This document shows positions 63,429-64,000 of a stretch of DNA of 64,000 nucleotides, piece by piece. This DNA comes from Cladocopium goreaui (lineage: Eukaryota > Sar > Dinophyceae > Suessiales > Symbiodiniaceae). Made by a program: the position numbers and the translations under genes. Where the stretch lies: positions 62,001 to 126,000 of the forward strand of contig CAMXCT020001394.1 of NCBI GenBank assembly GCA_947184155.2. The letters are read 5' to 3'. Numbering within the stretch: the stretch's first letter is position 1; every line of letters starts with the position of its first letter. A model generated the notes under the pieces. The model was not told where the DNA came from. It was given only the letters and a program-made list of their open reading frames with translations, and searched no databases.

Positions 63429-63585
63429 CCTCCAACAGAGTGATGCCGGCGCTGGTACCTCTGGGGCCAGAGGTGCTAGTTCCTGATGAGAATCTATTCT
63501 TCTTGTCTCCAGAGTAGTATTCCTCCTCGGCGCAGGCCAGGGTGGCGCTGGAAGCGGCTCGACAGCACCAGGGGATAGCAGGGGT
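63429..63585 (-). CDS. Exon of unidentified protein
   Basis: ATTTGGGAG|ACCCC to GGAGG|GTGAGG. One frame reads ASSATLACAEEEYYSGDKKN then RFSSGTSTSGPRGTSAGITL. The frame that matches the upstream phase reads YPLVLSSRFQRHPGLRRGG. Clearly coding-like but the frame is uncertain. Confidence 0.6.
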
Positions 63586-63619
63586 CTCCCAAATCATCCA
63601 TGGGATGGTCAGAAAAAAC

Positions 63620-63664
63620 CATTGGCGCCGGGAAAGTCTGCCGGATGGGTGAAAGGAGGCCCAA
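63620..63664 (-). CDS. Exon of unidentified protein
   Basis: CTTATCGAG|TTGGGC to CAATG|GTTTTT. Reads VGPPFTHPADFPGAN. Only 34 bases separate it from the next exon. Confidence 0.55.
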
Positions 63665-63784
63665 CTCGATAAGTCACCCGAAAAGGAACTGATTCAGTCT
63701 GATTCAGCTTCCAACGTTTCTAGAAAGAAAGCGTTTGAGAGAACAAGGTTTTAGATTTTGTTCCAGATGGATGTTTACTGTTCT

Positions 63785-63896
63785 ATGTCAGTTCTTCAGG
63801 CAGCAATAGTTGGTACATCCCAAATTCAAGGCTTTCCGTGACTTGCTCGGGACTCAGCCTGAGATCAAAAGGGCGCTTCCCCAGTGATGTAACCAA
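63785..63896 (-). CDS. Exon of unidentified protein
   Basis: TGTTTTGAAG|TTGGTT. Reads LVTSLGKRPFDLRLSPEQVT then ESLEFGMYQLLLPEE. The donor is not seen before the stop at 63782. Strong composition. Confidence 0.6.
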
Positions 63897-64000
63897 CTTC
63901 AAAACACACCAGTCATGATCCGGTTTCGGAAAGGGATGGAAGCAATGAATTACACCAGAGAGAAAGTCAGATCGGGAAAAAATACGTGTGGTTTCAATGG

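Larger units (their letters stand above)
44..63896 (-). other. Inferred minus-strand transcription unit or units
   Basis: About 65 coding-like islands listed below read on this strand, many with AG acceptors and GT donors whose phases agree with a neighbour. I could not find a start codon context, a stop with a clear gene end, or a spliced leader. It is therefore open whether this is one giant gene or a one-directional gene cluster. Order of translation is from high to low coordinates. Confidence 0.5.

Noticed and set aside
1-64000. Search for the dinoflagellate spliced-leader sequence or relict leaders
   Set aside because: None seen by eye, so no trans-splicing start site can be placed.

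Overview
The window looks like a stretch of a large, gene-sparse nuclear genome of a microbial eukaryote. A dinoflagellate is the best guess, but it is inferred from architecture and no marker gene identifies it. Supporting features are: no long open reading frame, dozens of short GC-richer islands of 20-210 bases that read as protein between splice-like borders, AT-richer spacers full of short inverted-repeat elements, many microsatellites and satellite blocks, and at least two probable non-GT donors (one GC, one GA). I see no bacterial operons, CRISPR, rRNA, convincing tRNA or dinoflagellate spliced-leader sequence.

Nearly all convincing coding islands read on the minus strand, from about 63,900 down to 44. 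They are best explained as exons of one very large gene or of several tandem genes in the same direction. Several neighbouring islands join in phase: 35,294 to 34,694 (four exons), 29,386 to 28,948, 23,455 to 23,092, 22,169 to 21,902, 15,807 to 15,563 and 11,438 to 11,149. I recognise no protein family with confidence. Some pieces look like membrane helices (44-119, 3107-3260, 8188-8266), some like coiled coil (40.5-41.3 kb, 12.4 kb), and three faintly recall cold-shock-domain strands (41.5-41.8, 46.8, 52.6 kb). No start codon or gene end is fixed. Exon borders were placed by eye and may be off by a base or more.

The non-coding part is dominated by small palindromic elements. Family A (TACCCTCTGGT ends) has about 13 copies plus divergent relatives. 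Family B (CTGGTTGGTGG ends, about 100-120 bases) has about 14 copies. Families C and D are rarer. Several family B copies sit exactly between two exons, with the GT donor supplied by their own terminal repeat, so they behave like introners (transposon-derived introns). Family A inserts at TA.

Larger repeat blocks are: GATA tracts (4.1-4.6 and 60.0-61.2 kb); a 93-95-base and a 120-base repeat followed by ACTACA repeats (8.6-10.0 kb); TCTGGCATAT arrays (18.2, 24.3-25.2, 25.6-26.2 kb) and a 41-base repeat (25.2 kb); twin inverted-repeat elements embedded in GAT repeats (31.0-32.1 kb); a direct-repeat region (33.5-38.8 kb); a five-copy tandem repeat (54.0-55.3 kb); and a putative 2.26-kb composite element with inverted termini and a target duplication (56.0-58.3 kb).
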